A DNA stretch of 64,000 nucleotides from Mycobacterium vicinigordonae. GTDB lineage: Bacteria; Actinomycetota; Actinomycetes; Mycobacteriales; Mycobacteriaceae. Position numbers and translations under genes: made by a program. The notes under the pieces are model-generated. The model was not told the origin of the DNA. It saw nothing but the letters and a program-made list of their open reading frames with translations, and did no database searches. The stretch lies in contig NZ_CP059165.1 of the NCBI RefSeq assembly GCF_013466425.1, positions 5,394,001-5,458,000 of the forward strand, in the 5' to 3' direction. How positions within the stretch are numbered: the stretch's first letter is position 1; each line of letters starts with the position of its first letter. Shown here in pieces: positions 8,224 to 16,599 of this stretch.

Positions 8224-9050
8224 GCCGCGGTCGCCCATCGCGTTGCCTGTCTTTGTGGCGGATCGGGCAGCGGCCCGGTACCGAAGTCTTCACGCCTAAT
8301 CATCTTGAAAAGCATTACGACGAAAGTTATTTGGTAGATGCCGAAGACGACCATGTCCAGCCACCACGCGATCTGGCCGTTCCAGGCCAGCACACCCCGC
8401 CCGAAGATCCAGCAGGGCGCGACTACCACCTCGGTCAGCGCGTTGCAGAGGTTCAAATAGCCAAACCATTTGGGGAACACCCGGTTTTTGTCGATCAGAA
8501 TCGCGACCATCCAGATCAGCGAGCCGATCAGGAAAACGCCCATCGTTCCGTCGAAGGACAGGAAGGCGAAGTCGTAGAGCCAACCCAGCACCTTGGGGTC
8601 TCGCTGGGGCCGCAGTGTTCCGACGATGAGTGCGATACACAGCAGCAGCAAACCCGGAAGTGCACTGAGCGAGTAGATGATCAGATACGAATATGCGAAC
8701 GCCGGGCTCACCGACATGCGCCGCATCGAATACGCGATGAGGGCATTGTTTACCGCGGTCATTCCGGTGATGGCGAAAATGACGCCCAGGCCGACGGGTA
8801 TGCCGAGGTGACGTTCGTCGAACCAATGGGCTTGCATTGCGAGGTCCCAGGTGGGTTGTGGCGGTGGCTGGACTTGTGCCACCACGAAGACCATCGGAAA
8901 GAAAAGGTTGTAGAAGACGATGAGTGCCCCCCACGCAAACCACAACTCGCGCTTGGGATTATGCCGCACATGCCAGGCGATCCGGCGACGCAGAGGCCCG
9001 GACGGAGTCGCCGCGACATTGCCGTCTGAGCCCACGATCGCGGTATTCAC
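8220..9050 (-). CDS. Multi-spanning membrane protein of unknown function
   Basis: 276 residues with about seven hydrophobic helices. It shows conserved-looking polar spots (LYDFAFLSFDGTMGVFLIGS, KWFGYLNLCNALTEVVVAP). It shares general layout with the next protein upstream (9047-9826): both have an F..W.(A/G)Y(F/L)NL motif after the fifth helix and a terminal charged tail, so the pair is probably paralogous. GTG start with a GTGA overlap to the upstream stop; its own stop overlaps the subunit-III start. Its position suggests a partner of the oxidase-like subunits. No known domain was recognised. Confidence 0.7.
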   Translation of the reverse strand: MNTAIVGSDGNVAATPSGPLRRRIAWHVRHNPKRELWFAWGALIVFYNLFFPMVFVVAQVQPPPQPTWDLAMQAHWFDERHLGIPVGLGVIFAITGMTAVNNALIAYSMRRMSVSPAFAYSYLIIYSLSALPGLLLLCIALIVGTLRPQRDPKVLGWLYDFAFLSFDGTMGVFLIGSLIWMVAILIDKNRVFPKWFGYLNLCNALTEVVVAPCWIFGRGVLAWNGQIAWWLDMVVFGIYQITFVVMLFKMIRREDFGTGPLPDPPQRQATRWATAA

Positions 9051-9826
9051 GTGCCGTCCGCTTCTGCGCTGCGCCGTCGGGTCTCGGCGCGCTCACGATG
9101 CACCGCCGCGCGGAGCACGAAGCCCATCACCACAACCCAGACGCCGATGGCGATGTTCTTCAACCAGAATGACAACACGCCATCCCAGGCCAGCGGCCCG
9201 GACAACGAAAGGCCCACGAATGTCGCCGGTACCAGCGCCCCGGCGACCAGAAGGTTGAAATATGCCACCCAACGGCTGAATATCGGATTCGGCTGCTCAT
9301 CGAAATAGATTGCCAGGGCCAAGATTACGCTCTGTCCAATCAGAAACGGCACCAACATCGTGAAAGTGATCCAGGCGAAATCATTGAGCAATTGCGTTAG
9401 CTCCGGGCTGCGCTCCGGGCGGAAGGCGGCTAACAGCCAGCAGACATTCGCAACCAGGAACAAACTGGGTCCGCCGGCTACACAGCCCAAGAGCGCGTAG
9501 GAGAAGATCGGCGTGCGATGAGCCATCCTGCGAACCTGCAGCACGATCAGCGACAGAATCGGAACGAGGCCCACGCCGAACCAGTTGAAGAGGATCATGC
9601 TGTACCGGATCTCCGGCAGGTGAGCGGGATCGCGGTAGAACGCGGCAACCTGCTCTGCGGACATTGTGGCCGACATCGGCGGGTTGAATCCCGGGAACAA
9701 TAAGAACGCGGCAATCCAGATGACCACCGTGACGGGCAGCGTCCAGAGCAAGATGAGCTCACCGTCGATGCGGCGCAAGCCAAGTCGTGGGGGCGCTGGA
9801 TCCTGGCTCGTGCCGATCGCGGTCAT
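9047..9826 (-). CDS. Multi-spanning membrane protein of unknown function, first gene of the oxidase-subunit operon
   Basis: 259 residues with about seven membrane helices. After a short cytoplasmic tail the first helix is LLWTLPVTVVIWIAAFLLF, and a periplasmic loop with MSATMSAEQVAAFYRDPAHL follows. The ATG is supported by AAGGAG 8 nt upstream. Related in layout to the protein at 8220. Two perfect 14-bp palindromes lie 59-97 bp upstream and separate it from the divergent TetR gene at 9935, so the whole four-gene operon is likely under that TetR. Confidence 0.7.
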   Translation of the reverse strand: MTAIGTSQDPAPPRLGLRRIDGELILLWTLPVTVVIWIAAFLLFPGFNPPMSATMSAEQVAAFYRDPAHLPEIRYSMILFNWFGVGLVPILSLIVLQVRRMAHRTPIFSYALLGCVAGGPSLFLVANVCWLLAAFRPERSPELTQLLNDFAWITFTMLVPFLIGQSVILALAIYFDEQPNPIFSRWVAYFNLLVAGALVPATFVGLSLSGPLAWDGVLSFWLKNIAIGVWVVVMGFVLRAAVHRERAETRRRSAEADGT

Positions 9827-9884
9827 CGATGGCTCCTTCCTGCACACGGAACCGTGCGGCTGAGGTCGGCTCAGGCACCGAAAC

Positions 9885-9923
9885 TAGCCGATCGGCTATT
9901 TCAGGTCAATAGCCGATCGGCTA
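9885..9923. promoter_or_regulatory. Two identical 14-bp palindromes, TetR operators
   Basis: TAGCCGATCGGCTA occurs at 9885-9898 and again at 9910-9923, both perfect, centres 25 bp apart. They lie between the membrane-protein operon (9826, leftward) and the TetR gene (9935, rightward), the second ending 11 bp before the TetR start. This is a typical dual operator for auto-regulation and control of the divergent operon. Confidence 0.75.
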
Positions 9924-9934
9924 GGCTGCACGGT

Positions 9935-10513
9935 GTGGTCGACACCCAGTCACGCAGCCAGTTCCGCTTCATCAGGCGCAGCGCTGCGCAGACACGGATC
10001 TTGGACGCCGCTCTAGAGCTGATTGCCGAGCACGGCGTCGGAGGCACCTCGCTGCAGATGATCGCCGATGCCATCGGCGTCACGAAAGCCGCGGTCTACC
10101 ACCAGTTCAAGACCAAAGAGCAGATCGTCGTAGCGCTCACCGAGCGCGAACTCGGCGGACTCGAAGAGGCACTAGAAGCCGCCGAGGCGCACGAGCACGG
10201 CTCGCGGGCGCGCGAGGTGCTGTTGGGCAGGGTCATCGACCTTGCTATTGAGCGTCGCGGGGCGGCCAGCACGCTGCAGTTCGACCCGGTCGTGGTGCGA
10301 CTGCTCGCCGAGCAGGACCAGTTCCAGCAGTTCATCTCCCGGCTGTACGGAGTCCTGGTCGGCGACAGCACCGAGGACGCGCGGGTTAGTGCCGCGATGC
10401 TGTCAGGCGCCATCGCGGTCGGGGTCATGCATCCGCTGGTTGCCGATGTCGACGACGCCGCCTTGCGGGCTCAACTGATGCGGATTACCCGCCGACTCTT
10501 CGAGGGAGATTAG
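9935..10513 (+). CDS. TetR-family transcriptional regulator
   Basis: 192 residues from GTG 9935. HTH region: TRILDAALELIAEHGVGGTS then LQMIADAIGVTKAAVYHQFK, a textbook TetR DNA-binding domain. A longer frame reaches back to 9854 but would read through both palindromic operators, so GTG 9935 is preferred. No strong Shine-Dalgarno is visible, and a leaderless transcript is possible. Likely repressor of itself and of the divergent 9826-7357 operon through the TAGCCGATCGGCTA sites. Confidence 0.82.
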   Translation: MVDTQSRSQFRFIRRSAAQTRILDAALELIAEHGVGGTSLQMIADAIGVTKAAVYHQFKTKEQIVVALTERELGGLEEALEAAEAHEHGSRAREVLLGRVIDLAIERRGAASTLQFDPVVVRLLAEQDQFQQFISRLYGVLVGDSTEDARVSAAMLSGAIAVGVMHPLVADVDDAALRAQLMRITRRLFEGD

Positions 10514-10525
10514 GACGCTCTTGTG

Positions 10526-10685
10526 CCAGTTCCGTTTTCATCGCGCAGTCACTCGGATACGGTGTTTCGTATGAAGACAATTCGGCGTCTCGCCGCCATG
10601 ACAATCCAGTTCCGTTTTCATCGCGCAGTCACTCGGATACGGTGTTTCGTATGAAGACAATTCGGCGTCTCGCCGCCATGACAAT
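10526..10685 (+). repeat. Perfect 80-bp tandem duplication over a translation start
   Basis: Copy 1 is 10526-10605 and copy 2 is 10606-10685, with no difference seen between them. Each copy contains the upstream leader, the start codon and the first codons of the secreted-protein gene at 10651. Because 80 is not a multiple of three, the first copy starts a frame that ends inside the second. Confidence 0.9.
10571..10654 (+). other. 27-codon decoy ORF created by the duplication
   Basis: The start in copy 1 gives MKTIRRLAAMTIQ and then runs out of frame into copy 2. It stops at TGA 10652-10654, which overlaps ATG 10651 of the intact gene (ATGA). It may be translated and could couple or reduce translation of the downstream gene. 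It has no independent coding evidence. Confidence 0.4.
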
Positions 10686-10932
10686 GCTGGTCGGCACTGG
10701 CTTCGGATTGGCAAGCACTGCCACCGCCACGGCCGATGACCCACCCTGGCCATTCGTGGGATACCACTGGTGCCCGGGCCTGCCCTTCGACCCGGCCTGG
10801 GGCCCGAACTTTGACCCGTCCACCTGCCACGACGCGCATCACCGGGATATGGACGGGACCATTCACGATCGGGATTACTTCGGGCCCAGCCCATTCCAAG
10901 ATCAGCCCAATATTCCGAACAACCGCCCCTGA
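10651..10932 (+). CDS. Small secreted Pro/Trp/His-rich protein
   Basis: 93 residues from ATG 10651 (an in-frame GTG at 10642 would add three). Signal peptide: MKTIRRLAAMTMLVGTGFGL then STATATA-DD, cleavage near residue 27. The mature protein of about 65 residues is rich in Pro, Asp, His and Trp (DDPPWPFVGYHWCPGLPF) and has two cysteines, which may form one disulfide. Such small exported proteins of unknown function are common in mycobacteria. The start lies in the second copy of an 80-bp tandem duplication. Confidence 0.65.
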   Translation: MKTIRRLAAMTMLVGTGFGLASTATATADDPPWPFVGYHWCPGLPFDPAWGPNFDPSTCHDAHHRDMDGTIHDRDYFGPSPFQDQPNIPNNRP

Positions 10933-11074
10933 GCCTCGACGGCCAAGCGCCCCAGACCCCAAAATGCCGGCAAATCCGGCCTACGACCGCACATTTGAGG
11001 ACGCTCGCGCGTCAACTACGAAGGGCAATAACACCTGCAGAAACGCCCGCACGACAACCCAAGTCCGCCAGGGG

Positions 11075-11479
11075 TCAGGTGTCGCCGCGCTCCCACCGCT
11101 GTGTTCCGTCGTGCGGATTGCAGACCAGGAACAACCCGTCGGGCGCCTGCGCGACGTAGTACGACGGGTACTCGTTGCATGGCGAGTTTTCCAGCTTGAC
11201 CCCCACCATCGGCGGCGAGCGGAACCAGCGTGGTTCATATCTGCGCGGCGAGCCGCAGAACATCAGCCGCCCCGGTTCGGTGGCGAACGACACGTAGTAG
11301 TCGGCGGTGCCGAACACGTAGTAAGTCGTGTTGTCACACGGGGCACCGAGCACCATATGACCGGCGATGCCCGGCGTGCAGTCCGGATAGTCACAGCTTG
11401 CCGGATCGGCGGCGGCAGGCGGTGCGCCCAGCCCACCAATACTCAGCGCTGCGGCGACCGCTCCCACGATGAATCGCAC
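11075..11479 (-). CDS. Secreted cysteine-containing protein of unknown function
   Basis: About 134 residues from GTG 11479; TTG 11482 is possible. Signal peptide with VGAVAAALSIGGLGAPPAAA and cleavage near AAA-DPA. The mature part has six cysteines (ASC, PDC, APC, MFC, SPC, LVC), fitting three disulfides, and many aromatic residues (TTYYVFGTADYYVSF). Related small secreted proteins are frequent in mycobacteria; no enzyme motif is seen. No strong ribosome-binding site is visible. It is convergent with the secreted-protein gene at 10651. Confidence 0.65.
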   Translation of the reverse strand: MRFIVGAVAAALSIGGLGAPPAAADPASCDYPDCTPGIAGHMVLGAPCDNTTYYVFGTADYYVSFATEPGRLMFCGSPRRYEPRWFRSPPMVGVKLENSPCNEYPSYYVAQAPDGLFLVCNPHDGTQRWERGDT

Positions 11480-11646
11480 CAACTAAATTTGCCACAGTGG
11501 CCCAGAAAATTCATTACCTTAGCCATAGCTGGTAAGAAAATTCTCCCAATCGGAGAGCGCATGCATCGACCGCAACCGGAACCGGGCAGCCCGTGCCCCC
11601 AGTGATAATGTGGCCCTCTCGATAGTTGCGGGCGAGGAGGTGATTC

Positions 11647-12381
11647 ATGCCGCCGCGCGAGCTTCCCACTGAGGGGTCCGACGCCGATAATCCGCGGTCG
11701 GTTGTGCTCACCGAAGCGGTCTCGGACTCGGCGCCCTCTTCAGCGACCCACGACGACGACTTCGCGGAAGTCGAAGCCCGCGCCGAGGCAGCTCGGGCCC
11801 GAGCCACCGCATTGCGCGAAAAGGCGGAGGCCGCAGCGGCGGGCACATCCGGCGCGGAGCACGCGGCTTGGACGCCGCAGGCCCGACACCTGCGCCGGAT
11901 GGGACGCAACGCGCGGACGCTCGCGGCCGCACTGCTGATCGTCTGCGCCGCACTCGCGGGCAGCGGCTACCTAGCATGGGACCACCACCGGGCCGTGCAG
12001 CAACGACAGCGCGCCGACGAATTCGCCACGGCCGCGCGCAACGCCGTCATGACGATGATGTCGATCGACGGCACCAGGGCACGAGACGACATGCAGCGTT
12101 TCGCCGACGAAACCACCGGGCAATTCAAGGCCGGCGTGCTGATGGGCGCCGAGGATATGGTCAAGGCACTCGAGCAGTCGAAGATCACCGCAAAGGCCAC
12201 CATCCAAGCCGTCGGCGTGCAATCCATGACCGAAGATTCGGCTGTTGTGCTGGTCGCCGCGAAATCCGAGCTCACTAAACCCGATAAAGACAAGCCCGAA
12301 ACGCGACTGTGGCGGCTCGTCGTCAACGTCGAACGAGACGGCGGACGCCTTAAGGTTTCCAAAGTCGAGTTCGTCCCATGA
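11647..12381 (+). CDS. Mce-associated membrane protein (Mas)
   Basis: 244 residues. A charged, coiled-coil-like N-terminus (EARAEAARARATALREKAEA, about 40-60) precedes a single membrane helix (AAALLIVCAALAGSGYLAW, about 96-115). An extracytoplasmic domain with DEFATAARNAVMTMMSID and a terminal WRLVVNVERDGGRLKVSKVE follows; this is the standard Mas/VirB8-NTF2-like layout. Mas proteins are thought to stabilise Mce transporter complexes. A strong GAGGAGGT site precedes the ATG. ATGA overlap with the next gene. It faces the mce operon tail-to-tail rather than following mceF on the same strand. Confidence 0.85.
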   Translation: MPPRELPTEGSDADNPRSVVLTEAVSDSAPSSATHDDDFAEVEARAEAARARATALREKAEAAAAGTSGAEHAAWTPQARHLRRMGRNARTLAAALLIVCAALAGSGYLAWDHHRAVQQRQRADEFATAARNAVMTMMSIDGTRARDDMQRFADETTGQFKAGVLMGAEDMVKALEQSKITAKATIQAVGVQSMTEDSAVVLVAAKSELTKPDKDKPETRLWRLVVNVERDGGRLKVSKVEFVP

Positions 12382-12941
12382 CAGCCAAAGAGAAGGTCAG
12401 CCACCAGCCCACCGGCCGCCGCTCGACACAACTTCTCAAGCGTTCGGCGCGCATTTGTCTGGCCCGCTGGCGCGCCATTCTGTTGGCTGTTCTCGTCATT
12501 TCCACGGCTGGGTACGCCGTGGTCTACTACTTCGCGGTCTACCGCCCGGACCAGCAGACCGACCGCGTGGTGACACGACAGGTGATCAGGGCCGCCAGCG
12601 AGGGCGCCGTGGCATTGCTGTCCTACTCGCCGGAAACACTGAGCCGCGATTTGGATAACGCGAAATCGCGCATCACCGAGGATTACCTGACCTACTATCA
12701 GCAGTTCGCCGACCAGATCGTCGGGCCGTCCACACAGCGCGCTCAGATCACCACCTCCGCGACCGTCGTCAAGGCCGCGGTGGCGGAACTTCATGCGAAT
12801 TCGGCTGTCGTACTTCTTTTCGTACGGCAGAAAACCGCAAGCAAGGAAAAGCCTGAACCGGTGGTGACATCGAACAGCCTTCGGGTAACGTTAAAAAAGG
12901 TCAACAGTTCGTGGCTTATCGAGAAATTCGAAGGCGTATGA
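12378..12941 (+). CDS. Second Mce-associated membrane protein (Mas)
   Basis: 187 residues. Basic N-terminus, one membrane helix (AILLAVLVISTAGYAVVYYF, about 38-57), then an extracytoplasmic domain with the Mas-typical layout: RAASEGAVALLSYSPETLSR, a YLTYYQQF segment, and a terminal RVTLKKVNSSWLIEKFE. Start fixed by the ATGA overlap with the first Mas gene; the two are surely co-translated and likely form a pair. Probable accessory subunits of the Mce system encoded at 13579-22997. Confidence 0.83.
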   Translation: MTAKEKVSHQPTGRRSTQLLKRSARICLARWRAILLAVLVISTAGYAVVYYFAVYRPDQQTDRVVTRQVIRAASEGAVALLSYSPETLSRDLDNAKSRITEDYLTYYQQFADQIVGPSTQRAQITTSATVVKAAVAELHANSAVVLLFVRQKTASKEKPEPVVTSNSLRVTLKKVNSSWLIEKFEGV

Positions 12942-13022
12942 GCGTACGAATTATTTTTCAAGAGCCGGGATCTGAGACATGTCTAGCGGTAGGCCGATAA
13001 GCAGCGCGTCGAGGAGTGACAA

Positions 13023-13538
13023 ATGATGCGTTCAACAAATGTGGTAGGCGCACCGCTGGTCGCCGCGGGTCTGATCGGTGGACTCGTTACTGCCCCTCCG
13101 GCATCGGCCTACAACCCCGCCATCAACGGGACGTACACCGCCACGCAGATCGGCGACTGGGCCCGCACTCGAACGGTGTATCACGACGAGCCGGTGGTGC
13201 GGAGCACGTGGACGATCACCACCGCGTGCACGACCGCGCAGGACTGCACTGGCATGGTGGTCAGTGACCAAGGCTGGTCCGCACCGGTGGTTATGCACGA
13301 CGGGTCCAACTGGTACCTCAAACGCGACATCCCCAACTGGCAGACGTGCGAAGACGGCACCACCTGGACCGGTCATGACAGCTTCTATTTCTATCCCGCG
13401 GACCCGGTGACCGGTGAAAACACGCTCGGATCGCCGGTCCTGGCGGGCAGAGAACATACGAGTTCGGCGAGCGGCGCCTGCGGTGTGAACGCACCGTTGT
13501 ACATCGAGCAGCCGTTCCGCCTGGACAAAATCGGCTGA
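13023..13538 (+). CDS. Secreted protein of unknown function
   Basis: 171 residues. Signal peptide with GAPLVAAGLIGGLVTAPPAS then AYNPA, cleavage near residue 29. The mature domain begins NPAINGTYTATQIGDWARTR and has four cysteines (TAC, DCT, QTC, GAC), probably two disulfides. The pattern suggests a small beta-rich exported domain, as in several mycobacterial secreted proteins of unknown role. A GAGGAGTG motif lies just before the ATG. It follows the two Mas genes by ~80 bp and ends 40 bp before the 3' end of mceF, so it may be part of the Mas operon. Confidence 0.7.
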   Translation: MMRSTNVVGAPLVAAGLIGGLVTAPPASAYNPAINGTYTATQIGDWARTRTVYHDEPVVRSTWTITTACTTAQDCTGMVVSDQGWSAPVVMHDGSNWYLKRDIPNWQTCEDGTTWTGHDSFYFYPADPVTGENTLGSPVLAGREHTSSASGACGVNAPLYIEQPFRLDKIG

Positions 13539-13578
13539 CGGCGTCGCTGGCCACGGCCGAAACCGCGCGGACCCGGCG

Positions 13579-15294
13579 TCAGACGGGGAACATGTCCTTC
13601 CACGTCTTGGGAGTCTTCGACGGGACCAAGTCCGTCTGCCTAAAAACCTGCCCGTCGGGGGTGATGTAGCTCCCGGTCTCCGGACTGTACTGAGCCACCG
13701 CCACGGAGGGTCCGGGCGGCACGCCCGGCTGTAATCCACTGTGCTCGAACGCACTTGGTGCCGCAGCAGGCCCACCGCTAGGTGCGGGCACAGGTCCGGC
13801 CGGTGCTGCGGCGGGCGCAGCCGGTGCTGGACCGTCGAGCGGCGCGAGGGGCGACACCGCCCCCATCGGACTCAGCTGCGCAGGAGGCGGAAGCTCCGGC
13901 GGCAACTGCGGGCCGACTGGTGGCCCCAGCCCCGGCGGTAGCTGCCCGGGCTGCCCGGCGGGCGGCGGCGCACCCACTCCCGGCGGCATCGGGGTGCCGT
14001 CCACCGGGCCGAAGATACGTTCGCGGTTCCAGTTCACCCGGTCATCGGGCGGAATGCCCTGGGACAACAGGTTCGGGTCCAACGGGTAGGTGCCGAATGC
14101 GTGCTGCCTCATTGCCAACGGCTGGAAGGGCTGGTCGCTGTCACAGATCTCGACGGTGGGTGCACGTTTACCGGGATGTCCCATGCACGGGTAGTTGCGG
14201 GCGCCGCGCACCCCGATGGGCGAGTCCTGAGGCAGCTTGCAGTACAACCCGTCCGGGGTGTCGATGGTGGTGGTGTCCGACGGCGACCGCCATTGGCTCG
14301 GCGGCAGGAAGCCGACCGTGCAGGCAGGCGGGTCGCTGATGATGAGATTGAAAGCGCCCGTTGCCAATCCGGTCGGGCTCTTGGTGCCAAGGAAGGACTG
14401 AATCGCCGCGGTGAAGGGCGGCAGCAGCACCAAGACCTGCTCGAGCGACGCGTGGTAGGTGATACCGATCTGACCGATCGTGGTGAGGTTGGCCAGCATC
14501 ACCGGCAACGTCGGCTTGATCTGGTCGAGCAGCTTCGACGCCTCGTTGAAGGCCCCCGGCCCGTTTTGCAACACGTTGCGGATCTGGGGGTCGTTGGTCG
14601 CCAGTTGCCCGGTGACGCCGGCCAGGCTCCGTGCCCAGGTCCGGATGTCGCCGGCCGTCTGCGCCTGACTGTCCAGCAGTGGCCCAGTGTCCTCGGTCAG
14701 GCGCCGCGCTTGCTCGGAAACGCCATTGAGGTCCTCGGAGATCTGTGTCGACGAATCGAACAGTGATCCGAAATCGTAACTGGCACCGTTGAATGCCTTG
14801 AACGACTCGTCGAGCAACTGGCTGATCTTCCCCTTGGGAATGCTGTTGATCAGGGCACTCGTCTGATCCAGCACGGGGCCGATCGGCTGCGGAACCTTGG
14901 TGTCTCTGACCGCAATCACCGACCCATCATGCAGATACGGCGACGAGTCGGTGTTGGGACGCAGGTCCACGTACTGCTCACCCACCGCGGAAATGCTTCG
15001 TACCTCAGCGCGAAGATTGGCCGGGATCTTCGGCGAAGTGTCAAGGCGCATCTTGGCTTTCGCACCGTGGCTGGTCAGCTCAACCGAAGTGACCTTGCCG
15101 ATCTGCACACCGCGATAGGTCACGTTGCTAAACCGGTATAGGCCGCCGGCCTCGGGAAGTTCGAGGGTGACGGTCATCTTGCCGATGCCCAGCAGGGTCG
15201 GTGCCTGGATGTAGTAGACGACCATTACGAAGATTCCGACGACCCCGACGATCGTGAAGATCGCCAACTGAATTCGAATGAAGCGCGTCAGCAT
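13579..15294 (-). CDS. mceF: MceF, mammalian-cell-entry family substrate-binding protein
   Basis: 571 residues. N-terminal membrane anchor (LAIFTIVGVVGIFVMVVYYI, about 9-28), then the MlaD/MCE domain (TVTLELPEAGGLYRFSNVTY and the loop RGVQIGKVTSVEL, about 41-115), and a long alpha-helical Mce domain (about 130-300). The C-terminal ~170 residues are Pro/Ala-rich, ending in TWKDMFPV. MCE proteins form a periplasm-spanning hydrophobic channel for lipids. Last gene of the mce operon; its ATG follows the mceE stop directly with no gap. The Pro-rich tail is longer than is usual for MceF. Confidence 0.93.
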   Translation of the reverse strand: MLTRFIRIQLAIFTIVGVVGIFVMVVYYIQAPTLLGIGKMTVTLELPEAGGLYRFSNVTYRGVQIGKVTSVELTSHGAKAKMRLDTSPKIPANLRAEVRSISAVGEQYVDLRPNTDSSPYLHDGSVIAVRDTKVPQPIGPVLDQTSALINSIPKGKISQLLDESFKAFNGASYDFGSLFDSSTQISEDLNGVSEQARRLTEDTGPLLDSQAQTAGDIRTWARSLAGVTGQLATNDPQIRNVLQNGPGAFNEASKLLDQIKPTLPVMLANLTTIGQIGITYHASLEQVLVLLPPFTAAIQSFLGTKSPTGLATGAFNLIISDPPACTVGFLPPSQWRSPSDTTTIDTPDGLYCKLPQDSPIGVRGARNYPCMGHPGKRAPTVEICDSDQPFQPLAMRQHAFGTYPLDPNLLSQGIPPDDRVNWNRERIFGPVDGTPMPPGVGAPPPAGQPGQLPPGLGPPVGPQLPPELPPPAQLSPMGAVSPLAPLDGPAPAAPAAAPAGPVPAPSGGPAAAPSAFEHSGLQPGVPPGPSVAVAQYSPETGSYITPDGQVFRQTDLVPSKTPKTWKDMFPV

Positions 15295-16599
15295 CTATCC
15301 GGTCCCCTCCGCCGGTGCGACAGCGGGCGGCAACCCTATGGGTGGCGCCGACGGCTGTTCAGCCGGTGCCGGCCCGAGCGCCGGTGCCGGTCCGGGTGCC
15401 ATCGGCGCCGGTCCGGGTGCCATCGGCGCCGGTCCTGGCGCCATCGGAGCCGGTCCGGGTGCCCCTGGCAGCGGCCCGGGCGGAGCGAACGAGCCCGGTG
15501 CTCCCGGCGGTGCCCCGTATCGGAACTGCAGATGCTCGGGATCCCCTGGTGCCGGCACGCCCTCCGCGCCCAGTCGTTCCCAGTGTGTACCCCGCAAGAT
15601 GCTCTTACGCAGACCGGAGTTCGTCAGATCGATGATGAAGTAGCCGTTGACGTAGTCGCCGCGGACGTAGCGGTCGATGAAACCCTGCGTGAACGGGAAG
15701 GTCGGGGCATAGGCAAGGGCGGCGTCCAGGTCCGGTCCGACATCGGCGAGGGCTTTGATGGTCGGCTCGAGGTTCTTCAGGTTGTTGACCAAGTCGGATC
15801 CGGCGTCGTTGACCAACCTGGTGGCCGTGTCACCGAACGTCCCAAGCTTGTTCAGCGCGCTGGTGAGGCGGGGCCGCTCCCTGATGAGCACGTCGAGCGC
15901 CGGTGGAATCTTGTTGAGCGCCTGCGTGATCACGTCGCGCTGACCGGCCAAAGTGTTGGAGAGCCGGTTCAGGGATTGGATCGAGGCGACGAGGTTGTCG
16001 CGCTGTGCGTCGAAGGTACCCACGAACTTGTCCAAGCGATGCAGCAGATCGCGAATCTCTTTGGGGTGGCCCGATAGTGCCGCGTTGAAGTTGTTGATGA
16101 TATCGCCGATCTGACCCAACCCGCCGGCGTTGAGCACCACCGACAGCGAGGACAGCGTCTGTTCGGTCGACGGATACGTCGACGACCGGTCGAGCGGGAT
16201 CGTGGCACCCGGCTGTAACCGCCCCTTCGGCTCCTGCCCCAGTGGCGTGTTAAGCGCGAGGTGCATGGATCCCAGCAGGCTGGTCTGCCCGACGCTGGCC
16301 ACCGCATTGGCGGGGACCACCACACCGGGCTGCACCGAGATGTCGACGTTGGCGTGCCAGCCGCGCACCGACAGACTCCGGATGCTGCCGACGATCACGT
16401 CGTTGATCATTACCGGCGAATTCGCTTCCAGCGTACCGACGTTAGCGACTTCGACGTGATAGCTGCTGGATCCCGGGCCGCGCCCGACCGCGCCGGGCAG
16501 CGGCAATGAGTTCATGCCGCTGAATGCACATCCAGACACCGAGACCATGACACAGGCGGCAATGCCCATTAGCCTCCGGATACCCCGCCGGGCGCTCAT
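15295..16599 (-). CDS. mceE: MceE, lipoprotein member of the Mce complex
   Basis: 434 residues. A lipoprotein signal (MGIAACVMVSVSGCAF) with a SGC lipobox marks it as the LprN-type MceE subunit. The MCE domain follows (VEVANVGTLEANSPVMINDV, about 50-130), then a helical region, and YVRGDYVNGYF before a Pro/Ala/Gly-rich tail. The tail contains tandem APMAPGP units encoded by a 21-bp repeat. ATG 16599 overlaps the mceD stop (ATGA); in-frame upstream sequence belongs to shadow frames of mceD. Function: lipid-binding channel component anchored by its lipid. Confidence 0.93.
   Translation of the reverse strand: MSARRGIRRLMGIAACVMVSVSGCAFSGMNSLPLPGAVGRGPGSSSYHVEVANVGTLEANSPVMINDVIVGSIRSLSVRGWHANVDISVQPGVVVPANAVASVGQTSLLGSMHLALNTPLGQEPKGRLQPGATIPLDRSSTYPSTEQTLSSLSVVLNAGGLGQIGDIINNFNAALSGHPKEIRDLLHRLDKFVGTFDAQRDNLVASIQSLNRLSNTLAGQRDVITQALNKIPPALDVLIRERPRLTSALNKLGTFGDTATRLVNDAGSDLVNNLKNLEPTIKALADVGPDLDAALAYAPTFPFTQGFIDRYVRGDYVNGYFIIDLTNSGLRKSILRGTHWERLGAEGVPAPGDPEHLQFRYGAPPGAPGSFAPPGPLPGAPGPAPMAPGPAPMAPGPAPMAPGPAPALGPAPAEQPSAPPIGLPPAVAPAEGTG
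15386..15463 (-). repeat. 21-bp tandem repeat within mceE
   Basis: About 3.7 units of 21 bp. Units 1 and 2 (15386-15406, 15407-15427) are identical and unit 3 (15428-15448) differs at three positions. It encodes repeated APMAPGP in the MceE C-terminus. In-frame, so copy-number change would only alter tail length. Confidence 0.8.

Noticed and set aside
15386..15463. CRISPR-like repeats
   Set aside because: The repeat is directly tandem with no spacers and is in frame within the MceE Pro-rich tail.
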